Source: Zasmidium citrigriseum (lineage: Eukaryota; Ascomycota; Dothideomycetes; Mycosphaerellales; Mycosphaerellaceae). From it: DNA of 64,000 bases. Below the pieces are notes generated by a model that saw nothing but the letters and a program-made list of their open reading frames with translations, was not told the origin of the DNA and did not search any database. The DNA lies in the NCBI GenBank assembly GCA_002786025.1, contig NHNW01000042.1:186001-250000 (forward strand), in the 5' to 3' direction. Positions 11,229 to 22,706 of this stretch are shown one piece after another. How positions within the stretch are numbered: position 1 is the stretch's first letter; each line of letters begins with the position of its first letter. The translations under genes were made by a program, and so were the position numbers.

Positions 11229-12287
11229 TCACTTTGGGAACGGTGTCGTAGCAGCGGCGATTCCCTTCGCTGGTGGCGGGCTCAAGGGTGTCCTCTGGCG
11301 CTCGGCGTACTCCTTGACGATGATGCTGCAGCTGACCTCTTTGCACAGCTGCTTCCGTCGAGCTGGAGGTAGCAAGCTGGCGAATTCCAGTCCAGACGCC
11401 TTCTCCACCGCTTCAATTGGCACCTCAAAGTTTTGCAACGGCGTGTCGTTCGGGATCTTGTCATTCGGCAGGACGAAAGCTCCAAGACTGACTTTCCCAC
11501 CCGTCTTGCCATCCTCCGCGAACACCACCTTATAGAAGTGCGTCGGCACAGCAACATTCGGCGGATGCCCGACGACTTCATACGAAACCCTCCACTTCCC
11601 ATCAACCGGATCACGCTTGGGAAGATACAAAGGCCCAGTCACGATCCTCACAGAAGGATAGAAAGACGTGAGTCTCCGACAGAAATCCTCCACATGCGCC
11701 CAGTAATCCCGATTGAATCCATCGCCAACCTGTGGACACATATTCGACAGCGCAAACGTCGAATCCATAGCCTCCTGACTCCACTTGGCATCCGCAGCTG
11801 GCACCTGGTGTCCGCGATCGTAGCCTGATCGGAAGTAGTCTTTCAGCTTTGCTCTGAACTTCTCGGGTATACTCTCGTCTTCGGCAAAGTATGAATGTCT
11901 TCGGTCTCCTCCTGTCATGAGCAGGCTCTGCGGTGTAATGTGTTCGGCGACCCAGTGTGGGTTTCTTGTTGTGCGGTTGAAGGATGAGGTGAGGGAGCAG
12001 GCGTTTCGAATGTCGGAGACGGGGCCTGGGAAGCCATATTGGAAGACGCCGGCGGGATCTACTGGTGGTACGAGAGGAACTTTGGGTCCATCGCGAGGGA
12101 GTGGAATTGGTGCAGGAGGTGGAGGCGTTGTTCGTGTCGAGCTTGGAGTTGCGACGGTTGTTGTGCTCGTTGCGATCGTTGTAGCGGGAGATTCCTTCTT
12201 CGATCCCAGACCGAAGAGGGCAGCGGTCGTTGCTGCTCCCACGGCCGCGGAGGCTCCAGCAACGACGGCGATGGTGAACTTGGACAT
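11229..12287 (-). CDS. NUC1: Mitochondrial nuclease Nuc1 (EndoG-like)
   Basis: Sugar-non-specific DNA/RNA endonuclease of the beta-beta-alpha-metal family, orthologous in type to yeast Nuc1 and animal endonuclease G, which act in mitochondrial DNA turnover and cell death. Single exon, 352 residues from the ATG at 12287; an ATG 21 bp upstream is less likely because MSKFTIAVVAGAS starts the typical hydrophobic inner-membrane anchor. A Thr/Pro-rich linker follows, then the nuclease domain. The DRGHQVPAAD motif holds the general-base His, and FALSNMCPQ with FNRDYW supplies the metal-binding Asn. The C-terminus is Pro/Ala-rich. Length is close to fungal family members. Confidence 0.93.
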   Translation of the reverse strand: MSKFTIAVVAGASAAVGAATTAALFGLGSKKESPATTIATSTTTVATPSSTRTTPPPPAPIPLPRDGPKVPLVPPVDPAGVFQYGFPGPVSDIRNACSLTSSFNRTTRNPHWVAEHITPQSLLMTGGDRRHSYFAEDESIPEKFRAKLKDYFRSGYDRGHQVPAADAKWSQEAMDSTFALSNMCPQVGDGFNRDYWAHVEDFCRRLTSFYPSVRIVTGPLYLPKRDPVDGKWRVSYEVVGHPPNVAVPTHFYKVVFAEDGKTGGKVSLGAFVLPNDKIPNDTPLQNFEVPIEAVEKASGLEFASLLPPARRKQLCKEVSCSIIVKEYAERQRTPLSPPPAKGIAAATTPFPK

Positions 12288-12710
12288 GGCTGGAGAGGGC
12301 GGTGGCATTCAGACCAGACGCAGCTACGCGGCGAGGACGGCACCGCTTATAGCTGTGACCGTCTGTTGCTGGCTCAAAGTATCATGTGAAGAGGTCACTC
12401 GCGCGAGATCTAACTATCTTGAACCCGTGCCTGGCGCGTCTGCTGCAGCCAATGAGAAGGCTGAAGTGGAGTCCGTGAGAGCAGGGATGTAACATCTGAG
12501 CACCTGCAACTCTTCCTTCTCTTCCTACCAACATCACAATCATCAATCGGTCAACTCGGTGAGGCTGACAGATCCAATAGCTTCGTTCTTGTGATTGCGA
12601 ATTCCGCAGCTGCTTTTCTTCGATCGCACTTGAAAGTGAACTCTGGCAAGCGTTGAGTTGTAGCCAACAAGGCGTTTCGTATCACTATCTCTCAATCACT
12701 GAGGGACACC

Positions 12711-13184
12711 ATGCAGCTTGCAACTCGAACGATACCACCAGGAGATGGCATTGTTTATGAAATAAAACCGTCCAGCAAAAGAAGGAAGCAGTCACCTCAG
12801 CTGAAGACCGCGTCCAGGGACGAGCGAGTCGAATGTGAACACGTCCCGATTCATCAGTTGAACATACCCTCAGTATTCCAGTCAAACTGCAAGATGCCTC
12901 CAGCGATCTTTAACTTGCTCAAGAAGGGTCAAGAGTGCAACAAAGCATCTATTAGCTTGGAGACGCTTACTCTCGCGGAGAGCCCTGGGGAGCTGATCCG
13001 CCATTTTGAGCGGAAAAAAGTGGTAGACCTTCTCTTTGAATGCAAGAAGCATCGAATAATCTTCTCAAGAGCCAGCAATCGACCGATCTCAACCCATCGA
13101 CAGCGACACGACGTTCAAAAGTCACGTTTCATCGTGTTGATGTCGGGAGAAATGACATCACCTCCTGGCGCGTGCTCGTGTTGA
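12711..13184 (+). CDS. Hypothetical open frame, doubtful
   Basis: A 157-codon open frame in the 1.1-kb gap between NUC1 and the DUF7726 gene. The translation is Lys/Arg-rich, with a middle stretch (SLETLTLAESPGELIRHFERK) that looks amphipathic. From about 13090 the overlapping +1 frame (to 13354) also looks protein-like, so a spliced gene or a decayed gene is possible. I recognise no domain and cannot find a convincing intron linking the two frames. The rest of 12288-13366 should be the NUC1 promoter and the leader of the next gene. Confidence 0.22.
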   Translation: MQLATRTIPPGDGIVYEIKPSSKRRKQSPQLKTASRDERVECEHVPIHQLNIPSVFQSNCKMPPAIFNLLKKGQECNKASISLETLTLAESPGELIRHFERKKVVDLLFECKKHRIIFSRASNRPISTHRQRHDVQKSRFIVLMSGEMTSPPGACSC

Positions 13185-13366
13185 TCGACGCGGAATCCAG
13201 GGACAGTAGAGATGATATCACAAAGTGTCTCGAAGAGAGGGGAGACGCATTCAAAAGAGACAAGTTAGGAGCCTCAATTGCGTGGGATTCTCTTTTTTTC
13301 TTTCTCCAGTGGAATTTCATCAGTAGATCCAACAAGCTTAGAAAGACAACCTAACTCTTCCTCAAC

Positions 13367-14114
13367 ATGGCTCGATCAAGATCAGACCTGGAAGCGAACC
13401 AAGTGCAGAGATGTGTCGACTGTGCCAAACCTCTCCAGGAGAGAGATATCAACGCGAATACTGCCACGCCGAATAAGAACGTCGATGAGGGTCAGTAAAC
13501 GTGGTATCGATATTTCGCCCACTTACTGACATTCATTCTCAGACGTATCAAAGCAGACCAAGCAGCCCTCCCCATCAAAAGACTCCTCGAAACCCACCAC
13601 TCCTGGAAAGAGACTCGTCCAAAAAGACGAACCAACAACAGCCGCGTCCCTCGCAACAATTAACCTCGACGGCGAAGAAACCGAATCCGTCCCCATCTAC
13701 CTCACAGCCGACGACGTCCGTCGAGAGATCCGCAACTACCTGACAAAAACAGGCTGTGCCAAAGCGGCCTTCGCTCGTGAACTCAACGAACTCGCCCCTA
13801 CCTCCAAGGTCTCTACCAAGAACTTGGACCAACTCCTCAAGATGAAAGGACCAAAGGCTGGCGCTCACAACCCAGCGTTCTACGGCGCTTATATCTTCTT
13901 CGAGAAGACGAGGATCCGGGATGGGAAGAAGAAGAGTAAGAAGCGGGAGGAGATGGAGAGGCGGTGGGAGAAGAAGGGTGGAATGCCCAGAGAAGGGAGC
14001 CATAACTTTCGGGTCTTCTGTGCAGGTGATGACAGGCCGTACATTGATCAGTATGGGGTCGTGGAGATTCGGGACCGCCGCACTGGCAAGATGAAGTGTA
14101 GCAGTGCCGACTGA
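13367..14114 (+). CDS. DUF7726-type fungal protein
   Basis: Two exons, 13367-13490 and 13543-14114, encode 231 residues; the 52-bp intron splits the Asp codon after NKNVDE. The N-terminal third is Lys/Thr/Pro-rich and probably disordered, beginning with a CVDC pair. The folded part (about residues 85-210) contains CAKAAFARELNE and LDQLLKMKGPKAGAHNPAFYGAYIFFEK, a helix-turn-helix-like region found in fungal proteins annotated as DUF7726. A Lys/Arg-rich stretch follows (KKKSKKREEMERRW), which suggests a nuclear, nucleic-acid-contacting protein, but function is not established. It is convergent with the acyltransferase at 14341. The family name is from memory of the motif pattern. Confidence 0.72.
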
Positions 14115-14340
14115 AAGATTTGGTCTCTCGAGGAAAGCGATCAACACTAAGCTCTTAAAGGGCTCGCAGCACTCTCAAGCCTTTGCGACAAAGTTCGAGA
14201 CCGCTGCGAATATCTTGCAGTTTGACCGAAACACCGAGGGTAATGAATATAATGACATGAACGGCCTCGTATTATCGTATGAATTTTGGCGTCATGGTAA
14301 CTATTTCTGACCATTAGCAATGAAAGTCCACATCTTTCAA

Positions 14341-15575
14341 TCATCTTTTCTTCTTGGTCTTGCCGGTCCATGCGTCCACAAATTTCGTCTTCTCCTCCAC
14401 TCCCAACCCAAGCGTCTTCGCACGCCCCAGACGAGACAGCGAGTCCGCGACTAGCTCCAATGATCGCTGCTCGGCAGGTGCGAGAGCTGACTCCTCCTTG
14501 CCGCCATCTCCGTTGCCGTTCGCTTTGAAGCTATCGAAAAAGTTAGTATCGTAGCCATTGGGCTTGCGGCCTCGTGCTTCCCTCATAGGAGTGTCTTGCG
14601 GGGACTTTTGCTGTGCCAGTGTCATGGGGAGGCCAATGCGGACACGAATGCAGTGTGTCTGCCGAGAGCATAGCTTCCACAGAAATCGTGCTGCTTCGAT
14701 CACGCCTGGGATAGGGGTGACGACGTCGGCAGGCGTATATCGAAGGGAGACGGGGAAGATGTGGGTAGTATCAGCAGCGGATAGCAGAGAAGGTGACAGT
14801 CTCAACACGCCTCTGCCGTTGCTGGTCGTGCTCTCTGGAAAGACGACTATCACCCTCTGCGGGTTCTGCTTGACCAGCTCTGCCAGGTCAATGGCATTCT
14901 CAGGCGAAGGTGAGAGCGCAAAGCATGATGCCAGCGCTCCTTCCAGCGACAAAGGCTGGACTTTTCGAGATCCCAGAAAGCTCTGTGTGAAGATCGGATC
15001 AAAGATGGCGGCTAGATAGATGACATCCAGCGGTGAGGTGCAGGAAGATGCAATGATAGTGCCGGGTCCGGGCAAGGCTGAGCCGCCGGATTTGCCCAAT
15101 GATCTGGTATCAGGTCAGCAACAGTACAAGATGTGTTGGTGTGGTGTGATGCGCAAGCATGCAGGAACAGCTTACCCTCGCTGCACGCCGTCAACTCTAA
15201 TGTCGATCCACCAAACACCAGGAATCCCCAGGATACACCACAAATTGGCCTTCCGTAGTAGGCCTCCAGCTGGAGTCCACTGAATGATGAGGAACCATAC
15301 CGCCCAGGCGAAGACAAGCAGCGGTACTCGTAGGCAGAAGAGGAACTGCCAAGAAGTGAGGTTAGTAAATCTTCTGCCGTAAAGCCGTGGGCAGTCGATC
15401 GCATACGAGATGGTAAGGTACGAAGACGAAGTTGCTCGGTGGCGGCGCGATTGGAAAGAAAGGCGCAATGCCTGAGCCTGGAGAGAGCGGAGGCGAGTCA
15501 GTGGGTTTGATCAGCCGCGGGCGTCGCATGCAAAATAGACGCACCTTTATCCCTGTACTGGCCGTACTTCTCCAT
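14341..15575 (-). CDS. Loa1/Vps66-like lysophospholipid acyltransferase
   Basis: PlsC-fold acyltransferase resembling yeast Loa1/Vps66, which transfers oleoyl-CoA to lysophosphatidic acid at ER and lipid droplets. Four exons: 15575-15545, 15477-15407, 15345-15176 and 15103-14341, giving 344 residues. After a short N-terminus (MEKYGQYRDKGSG) comes one hydrophobic segment (FLFCLRVPLLVFAWAVWFLI) that should anchor it. Motif I reads SSCTSPLD: the Asp is kept but the position of the usual catalytic His of HX4D is Cys. Motif III is FPESTTSNGRG. The C-terminus is Lys-rich. I cannot tell whether the His loss is normal for this subfamily. Divergent from the kinesin gene. Confidence 0.8.
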
Positions 15576-16080
15576 GGCTCATATCGCAGTGGGTTTTCGA
15601 CAGGCAAAAAGGGAGGATATCGGCGGTCGTGTGCGCAGGAGGAGGTACCACATTAGTAACGCACTGGAGGCGGATGAAGCAGGCCAGACGTCACGAAAAT
15701 CTGCCGTGTCGTGTGGGCGCGATATGCTGGGTCAGCCCTGGCGGTAGTGAGAGCGAGGACTGGGATACGTCGGCTGTGCAGAGACGACGGTGCCCAGCGC
15801 AGGGTTTTGTAATCGCATGTGAAGGTGAGCATGTGAAAGCACAGGTCAGGTCAAACAGCTGTATCGTCATCTCATTCGGCGGAGCAGCTCCGAGATTTAG
15901 ACTTTCGGCTCGGTTGCTTAGCGCCAGACTCTGTTTACGACGCCAAAACATCCCGTCCACCGCGATACCGCACACGAGATCAGCACTCCGCCGACGATGA
16001 GCTGGCGCCCTATCCTCATCACCCATTGACGGCATCACTTGACGGCGCGCACCTTGTTCGGACTCGTTTCTGGCCTCAAC
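15576..16080. promoter_or_regulatory. Divergent promoter, acyltransferase / kinesin-14
   Basis: 505 bp between divergent starts. A plus-strand open frame (15629-16000) and a minus-strand one overlap here, but neither shows family features. No consensus element is clear enough to call. Confidence 0.35.
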
Positions 16081-19000
16081 ATGGAGCGGCCGTCGTCGCA
16101 GATGGAGAACGTGCGGCCCTCCGGCTTGAAGCCTCCCTCGAAACTGCCTGCCCTGGCCGGCAGCAGGACGCTGCAGGAGACGACATCCAGCGACCTCAAC
16201 ACGCGGACCGCCGGTCATGGGTCCATGATGGCCCCTCCCTCCACCAACGGCAGCATCAAGCACAAGATCAGCGGCTGTAAGTGTGAAAGAAAGCAGCGCT
16301 TAAGGGACCAGAGTTGATATGAATGTTGCAGTACCCGAACCGAACCCCAAGCGTAAGACGCTTGCTGAACGTGCGGGCGAGCCTGCGAACGCGTCGAGAT
16401 CCCATATTCCCAACAAGCCCAGCCTGAGCAATATCTCTGGCTTTGGCTCGCGACCCGCTTCGAACCTCTCGTCCTACCGCACCAATTCCAATGTCTCGAC
16501 TGCGAGTTCAAACCGGCCGCCTAGCAGGCAAGCCGCAGGACTGCGTCAGAATGGACTTTCAAAAGTCCCGAGCACGGCCGTCCACCCGCAAGGCGACGAC
16601 CTAGAGTCAGAGGCGGATACAAGTGTCATGGGCAAACGAAAAGGTACACCAATTCTGTCCTTTAACAGTCCCGCCAACGGCATCCCACTTCGCAAGACAC
16701 GCACACAAGGCAATCAGAGCCAGAAGCCATCGCAACACTCTTTGCCAAAAGCCAAGTCTCAACACTCTGGCTCCAACTCGAGCGATTGCAGCGACGAGGG
16801 CGAAGTCTTCAGCCCGGAGTCACGCAATACCTCGGCCTCTTCTACTTCTTCGGCACCAGCACCATCACAAACGAAAGGTCAAGTTCAGCAAGGAGGGCCT
16901 GTCGGTGCCAGCAAACCCTCCAGTCGTAACGTATCCCTCAGCACGGCGTTCGCTGGGCTGTCCATCACCCCCAAGCAGCCACGCAACACATCTACGTTGC
17001 GACATCGACCTTCGCTTGAGCGCATCAAGGAAGAGGTGTCTCCTTCGAAGATTCCCAAATACTCCTGTACCCCCAAACTTCGTCATGCACATTCTACCCA
17101 AGCCCTTCAAACCCCTTCACCTGTCAAGCAGAAACGCTCAGTCAATGGCCTTCGCACGCCAGCGACCAGCGTTAAGCGCAATGAGCTGCCAGTCTTCTTG
17201 ACAAAAGAGAAGCTAAGTCCTGTCCCAGCATACGACACGAAAAGCCGACTCGATGGGTTAGAGCAGCAATGCAAGATGCTCATGAACCAAATGCAAACCG
17301 CTGCCGACTCGAAAAGTGCGACTGAAGAATCACTCTCCTTGTACAAAAGCAAATTGGAAGAGTTGACCGCCGAAAACCGCGACCTCTCGTCACAAAACCG
17401 ATCGTTAACGAACGACCTCGATCGAGCCCGTAACGAACTACATACGACTTCGACTGACCTGCGACAAATGCGTCGGGATCAAGAACGAGAGCTCCAGGAT
17501 CTGGCAAGGAAGCACGAGAGGGAGATTGACGACCTTCGGTCAAAGCACGAAAAGGCGCAATGGCAGTGGGAGAGGGAACGTGAGAAGGAGACAGATCAAT
17601 TCGAGAAGAAGATTGAAGATGCAAAGAGGACGTGGGAGAGGCAAAAAGACGCTGAGACAGCCGATATGACCTCTGAGCATTGGGAGGAGATGGACCGGAT
17701 GCGCAATGACCACGAAAAAGCCATTTCAAGACTCAAGAAAGAGCTCGAGACATTGCAAGAGGCTGGTGAGAGCAGAGCGACCGAATCGGCAACGGAGGTA
17801 CAGTTGCTGCGCGATACCATGGCAAAGTTGCAGAGCGAAGTGGACTCGAACAACGCCACAATCATAAGTTTGCGAAGCCGGATTTCTGCGTACGAGGCGA
17901 AGATCACCACACTCGAGCAGGAGAAGAATACTTTGGTGTCGAAAACGCACTTCCTTGAGGGTAACCAAGAGGCTCAAAGCCAAGAGTTCACAACAATGCG
18001 GGAGAAGATGGAGGAAGCCATTGCAGCCAAGGAAGCGACCCTAGAAACTCTTCGCAAGGAGGAAGCATTGCGGCGAAAGTTGAACGCAACCATTCTGGAG
18101 CTCAAGGGCAACATTCGTGTGTTTGTACGGACAAGGCCATTGTTGAATGGAGAAGACGATCCTGCAAAGGTCGAGTATGTGGACGAAGATTCGCTCGACG
18201 GATGCAAAGAGATGGTCGTCCATGCACCGACAACTCAGACTGCTACTGGAAAGCAACGAAACGAGAAGCACAACTACGCATTCGATCGCGTCTTCACCCC
18301 TGGCACAAACAACACTTCAGTCTTTGACGAGTGTCGAGAGCTGATCCAGTCAGTCATCGATGGCTACAACGTCAGCATTTTGTCATACGGTCAGACTGGC
18401 AGTGGAAAGACATTTGGTATGTCTGGTCCCAATGGTATCATCCCATCATCAATCCGACTTCTGCTCGCGGAAATGCAGCGACTAAAGGAAAAGGGTTGGG
18501 AGTATGCGGTTGAGGCTTCTTTCGTTGAAGTATACAACGAGACACTCAACGATCTTCTTGGTGATGCAAAGACCTGGGATGAGGCCGATGATATGGGCGC
18601 AAGTGTTCGCGGCAAGAAGAGGGAGAAGCACGAGATTCATCATGACGCAGTGACTGGCAAAACGACAGTGACCAACCTGACGGCTGTCATGCTCTGGCCG
18701 CCTCCAAGTGACGATGGAAATTGGCCACCAGCTGCACCAGTCGGCGAAGACAGTGCGAATGATGTTTCCGCTGCCGCCTCGTATACTGAGAAGGCAGTGA
18801 CTAATCTTTTGGACACCGCCGCGAAGAACAGGCGGGTTGCCGCGACAAAAGCCAATGAGCGAAGCTCTCGAAGCCACAGTGTCTTCATGTTGACATTGAA
18901 GGGCTCTTGTGCAACCACAAACGAGTCAACGGAAGGAGTCCTCAATCTTGTCGATTTGGCTGGCAGTGAGCGATTGAAGCAGTCAGGTGCGGAAGGCAGC

Positions 19001-19345
19001 CGCATGAAGGAGACCCAGGCAATCAACAAGTCACTCTCGTCATTGGGAGATGTGATTGCTGCGCTTGGGAACAAGAGCACCAGCAGCGAGGCCCATGTGC
19101 CGTACCGCAACAGCAAGGTATGCCCCGTTCACCTCGAAGTACTAGACAACCCAGACTAACACATTCTTCAGCTGACTTACCTCCTTCAATCTTCTCTGGG
19201 AGGCACGACCGCAGGCAAATCTTCGCGAACCCTCATGCTACTACATCTCAGCCCGCTGCAGGCTCACTGGCAAGAGAGCAGAAGCAGCTTGCTGTTCGGC
19301 AGCAAAGTGCACGGCACTCACATTGGCACCGCGAAGAAGCGATGA
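16081..19345 (+). CDS. C-terminal motor kinesin-14 (KlpA/Kar3-like)
   Basis: Minus-end-directed kinesin of the Kar3/KlpA/Pkl1 class, acting in spindle assembly and nuclear positioning. Exons 16081-16276, 16332-19117 and 19172-19345 encode 1051 residues. Order: a basic, Ser/Pro-rich tail (about 1-370) likely to bind microtubules; a coiled coil (about 370-650) for dimerisation; the neck ELKGNIRVFVRTRPL; and the motor (about 655-1051). The motor has the P-loop GQTGSGKT near residue 750, switch I NERSSRSHS and switch II LVDLAGSER. A Pro/Trp/Asp-rich insertion of about 28 residues (near 18693-18780) interrupts the motor just before switch I, where relatives have a short turn. Introns are 55 and 54 bp. 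The last exon carries LTYLLQSSLGG and the end of the motor. Confidence 0.93.
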
Positions 19346-19888
19346 TAGACTTTCTTGTATTGGGCGTGGACAAAGGCTGGAGTCTGGGAGCTTTCGGCTA
19401 TTGAGCGTTTTGACTGCATGGCATTGCATATTATGTGGAGAACCAGGACTGTTGATACCCCGTGGAGCCTTGATATCCATTATGAAGGCTGGAGGTATGT
19501 GTGAAAGTAATCCTGGACATGGACGTGGAATGAAAATGGCATGTGATGTGAATGCATGAGAGTCTCTTCCACGAATACCAAGACCGACGTCGCACGCTCA
19601 CTGTCTAAACTTTCATCCAGACATGTCGTCGAATGAATGTATCGTTCTATGCGCTCTTCGACGACCTACTTCTAGCCGCCGACGCCCCCTTCGAGCGCTA
19701 TCGGAGCCAAGTTCTATAGCCGAGCAGCGTCGAAACGAGCGGCTCATCGCTTCCTCAAAGTTTAGCCGGGGCAACACTCCACCACCTTTGACTTCACCTT
19801 TTGATTCTCTTGTACACAACACAATTAACAGGAGATTGAGCTTGCCATTGAAAGCTTAGACCAGAGTCCGAAGGCAGAGAGAGCCGTC
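19346..19888. other. Intergenic, kinesin to AhpD-like gene
   Basis: 543 bp between two plus-strand genes. A 78-codon frame at 19623-19859 (Arg/Ser-rich) ends 29 bp before the next ATG; it may be 5' leader or chance. No recognisable product. Confidence 0.35.
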
Positions 19889-20919
19889 ATGTCAAAACTC
19901 TCCGAACCGCTCAAACAATTCATCAACGCCGCGCATGCGAGGCCGAATACGATCCCCGCGCCGAAGGGCGTTGTGGGTGTGTATGAGAGGATAGCGAAGG
20001 AGGCTGGGGAGAAGAAGGTTGGGTTGCCGGCTTGGTTGTGTGCTTCTGTGAGTCGCCAAGTAGAATCTGGAAGGGAGAGAAGATTGCTGATGGTGATGCT
20101 TGTTTTAGACGGCCGCTACGATGACGATGAACTCGCCCGAGTCGATGTTGGAGTTGTATCGGTTGGCGACGAGGAATGGGAAGGAGGTTGATGCGGCGGA
20201 GTTGATGAGGGAAGTTGGGTTGAAGTGTATTGGCTTCAATGGGGTGAGTGTCTGGGTTCTTCTTGCTTTGGAACGACGAGGGCTGACTTGTGGCGTGATA
20301 GGTTCCACGTACGATTAATGTCTTGGGGGCATTCTATGGTGGGCTTCCGGAGAATGTTCAAAAGGCTTTGAAGGAGCGAAAACCAAGACGGTAAGGCTCC
20401 CCTTTCCTTAAAAGAAGTGACAATACGCTGACTCTCGGTCGAACTAGGCACCTCTCAACCCGCAACATCGAATCCACACTCAAACGCGGCGACGACCTTT
20501 GGGAAAGCATCTACCATCCCTTCTCCGAGAAACTCGCTGCAAAGCTTGCTCAGTCACACCCCGATCTTCCAGTGCATATCATAGAATCCGAATACGGCTG
20601 TCTGTTCTCCGATCCACCAGGCGAGACACCGTACCCTAACGTCGGTCGAGTGCTGACCTCTGTCATTGCTGTGGCGTGCCTGAGAGCTCAAAGTGGTGTA
20701 GGTCCCCAAGTCGTAAGCCATGTGTTTGGACTGCGAAAGGCGTTTGAGGATGGATCGGCGGAGGGTGAGGATCAGGTGCAAGGGGGAAAGTGGTTAGCGA
20801 GCAATGAGGGCAGTCTGTGGTTGTTGGAACAGGTGGATCGGATTGTGCATGCGCTTGGTGAGGGAAGAGGGACGACGTTCGCGCCTGGGTTTGAGAGTGC
20901 ACCGAAGGCGAAGCTGTAG
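19889..20919 (+). CDS. AhpD-like fold protein (carboxymuconolactone-decarboxylase-like)
   Basis: Four exons, 19889-20047, 20109-20243, 20302-20390 and 20448-20919, encode 284 residues; all introns are 57-61 bp. The order of helices and the run [20 protein letters not shown]...[26 protein letters not shown] resemble fungal proteins annotated as AhpD-like, a fold used in peroxide-reducing and decarboxylating enzymes. The CxxC pair of true AhpD is not visible, so catalysis of that type is doubtful. Codon use shifts from GT-rich in the middle exons to balanced in exon 4, as seen in several genes of this window. The join order is supported by unbroken phase; the functional name is tentative. Confidence 0.62.
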
Positions 20920-21019
20920 CGAATGGAAGTTGATGGGATAGACAAGTTTTCGGTTTTTGCTGTATATGTGACAGATGAACCCGAGATATCACACGCTAAA
21001 GCTCTCAAATGCATACAAA

Positions 21020-22706
21020 TTACTCCATCTTGCCCAATGGCTCTGCAACTGCGAACTTGGCACCGGTCTTCTGCTTGATCTCATCGACCCCAACGCCGGG
21101 TGCGGTTTCGATCAAAGTGAGGCCTCCCCTGACCCTGTCGACATCGAAAACAGCCTATGGATGTCAATGTTAGCTCTGAATCACCTCGAATTGCGGGAGA
21201 ACTTACCAAATCAGTGATAATCGTGCTAACACATCTCGCACCAGTCAAGGGCAAAGTGCAATGCTCCACAATCTTGGGCGCTCCATACTTATCGACATGA
21301 TCCGTCAGGACCACGATCTTGGTCTCATCTGGGTTCGATACCAAGTCCATAGCTCCACCCATTCCCTTGAAAACCTTGCCTGGAATCATGTAGTTCGCCA
21401 AATCGCCGTTGGCACCGACTTGCAGAGCACCGAGCATACTGACATCGACGTGTCCGCCACGAATCATACCGAAAGACTCGCTGCTGTCGAAAGTTGATGC
21501 GCCCTTGACCAGAGTGACAGTCTCCTTGCCAGCGTTGATGATGTCTGCGTCGAGTTCCTCCTCAGTTGGATAAGGGCCCATACCAAGGATACCGTTCTCA
21601 GACTGAATCCAGACTTTGCTGTCTGGTGGGAGGAAAGACGGAGCGAGAGTAGGCATACCAACACCTAAGTTGACGTAGAAGCCGGGCTTGAGTTCCTTGG
21701 CAGCACGTTTAGCAATACGGTTCCTGCGGGCGAGAGCATCTGATTTGGCGCCTTCGGCTTCGATATCGGTGTTGTCACGCAATTTCTTGATCTCGATAAT
21801 CTTGTCTTCGGTGGATTGGACGATGCGGTCGACGAAAATGCCTGGAACATCGATCTCGTCGGGAGCGATTTCGCCGGTCTCAACAATGTGCTCGGCCTCG
21901 ACAATCGTGACCTTAGCGGCCTTGGCCATGAGAGGTGCAAAAGACTTGGTGGTATAGCGAAACTTCACGTTTCCATCTTTGTCGACCTTGTGAGCCCGCA
22001 GGATAGCAACGTCTCCCTTGATTGCAGTTTCCATGTTATAGACACGGCCGTCAAAGATACGGGTCTCACGGGCCTTTCCAGACTCCAGAACTTCGCCATT
22101 CTTCAGTCTTGCGGGGATTTGACCAGATTGTATGAACGTGTTGACACCAGTAGGAGTGAAGAAAGCCGGAATACCGGCGCCTCCACAGCGGATCTTCTCA
22201 GCCAAGGTTCCTTGAGGAGTCAATTCGATAGCGATTTCACCAGAGAGATACTTCTTTTCCAGAGCCTTGTTGTTTCCAAGAAAGCTGCAAATCGCGCGGC
22301 TGACTTGGCCAGATTGGATTAGAGGAGAAAGACCGCCACCAATGGCAGTGCCGGCGTTGTTCGATACTGCAGTCAAGGAGTGAAGCTTGTCAGCTCCTCT
22401 TCGTGTCATGGCGGCAATAATAGTCTCTGCGGTGCCGCATAGTCCAAAGCCGGCCGAGAGAACGGTAGATCCAGACTTGATATCTGCCACTGCCTCATCT
22501 GCCGAAGAGTAGAGCTTCGACTGGCCCCGAATCTTCGCTGGTGCGCCTCCAGTGGCTTCTCGTGCGTAACATGTGCTCGTCCTGAATGATCTCGTCTGGC
22601 CAGATTGCTGCTTCAATCGCGATGATGGCCTCGCAGCGTCCACAAACCGGATCTGGATTCGCGGAGCTGCAGCATGGCGAGATGCGAAGGAGGCGAGAAA
22701 CTCCAT
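21020..22706 (-). CDS. Succinyl-CoA:3-ketoacid CoA transferase, mitochondrial
   Basis: SCOT moves CoA from succinyl-CoA to acetoacetate, the first step of ketone-body use in the mitochondrial matrix; related fungal enzymes also act on acetate or propionate CoA. Exons 22706-21207 and 21154-21020 encode 544 residues. The first 50 residues are Arg/Ser/Ala-rich without acidic clusters (SGQTRSFRTSTCYAR), a good presequence. The alpha-like half has LSAGFGLCGTAETI; the beta-like half has FYVNLGVGMPTL and the catalytic Glu in SENGILGMGPYP. The C-terminus ends ETAPGVGVDEIKQKTGAKF, normal for SCOT. The 52-bp intron is phase 0. Its 3' end is only 100 bp from that of the AhpD-like gene. Confidence 0.95.

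Noticed and set aside
12711..13354. A spliced novel gene from the two overlapping frames.
   Set aside because: No intron with acceptable donor, branch and acceptor links the frames; kept only as a doubtful open frame.
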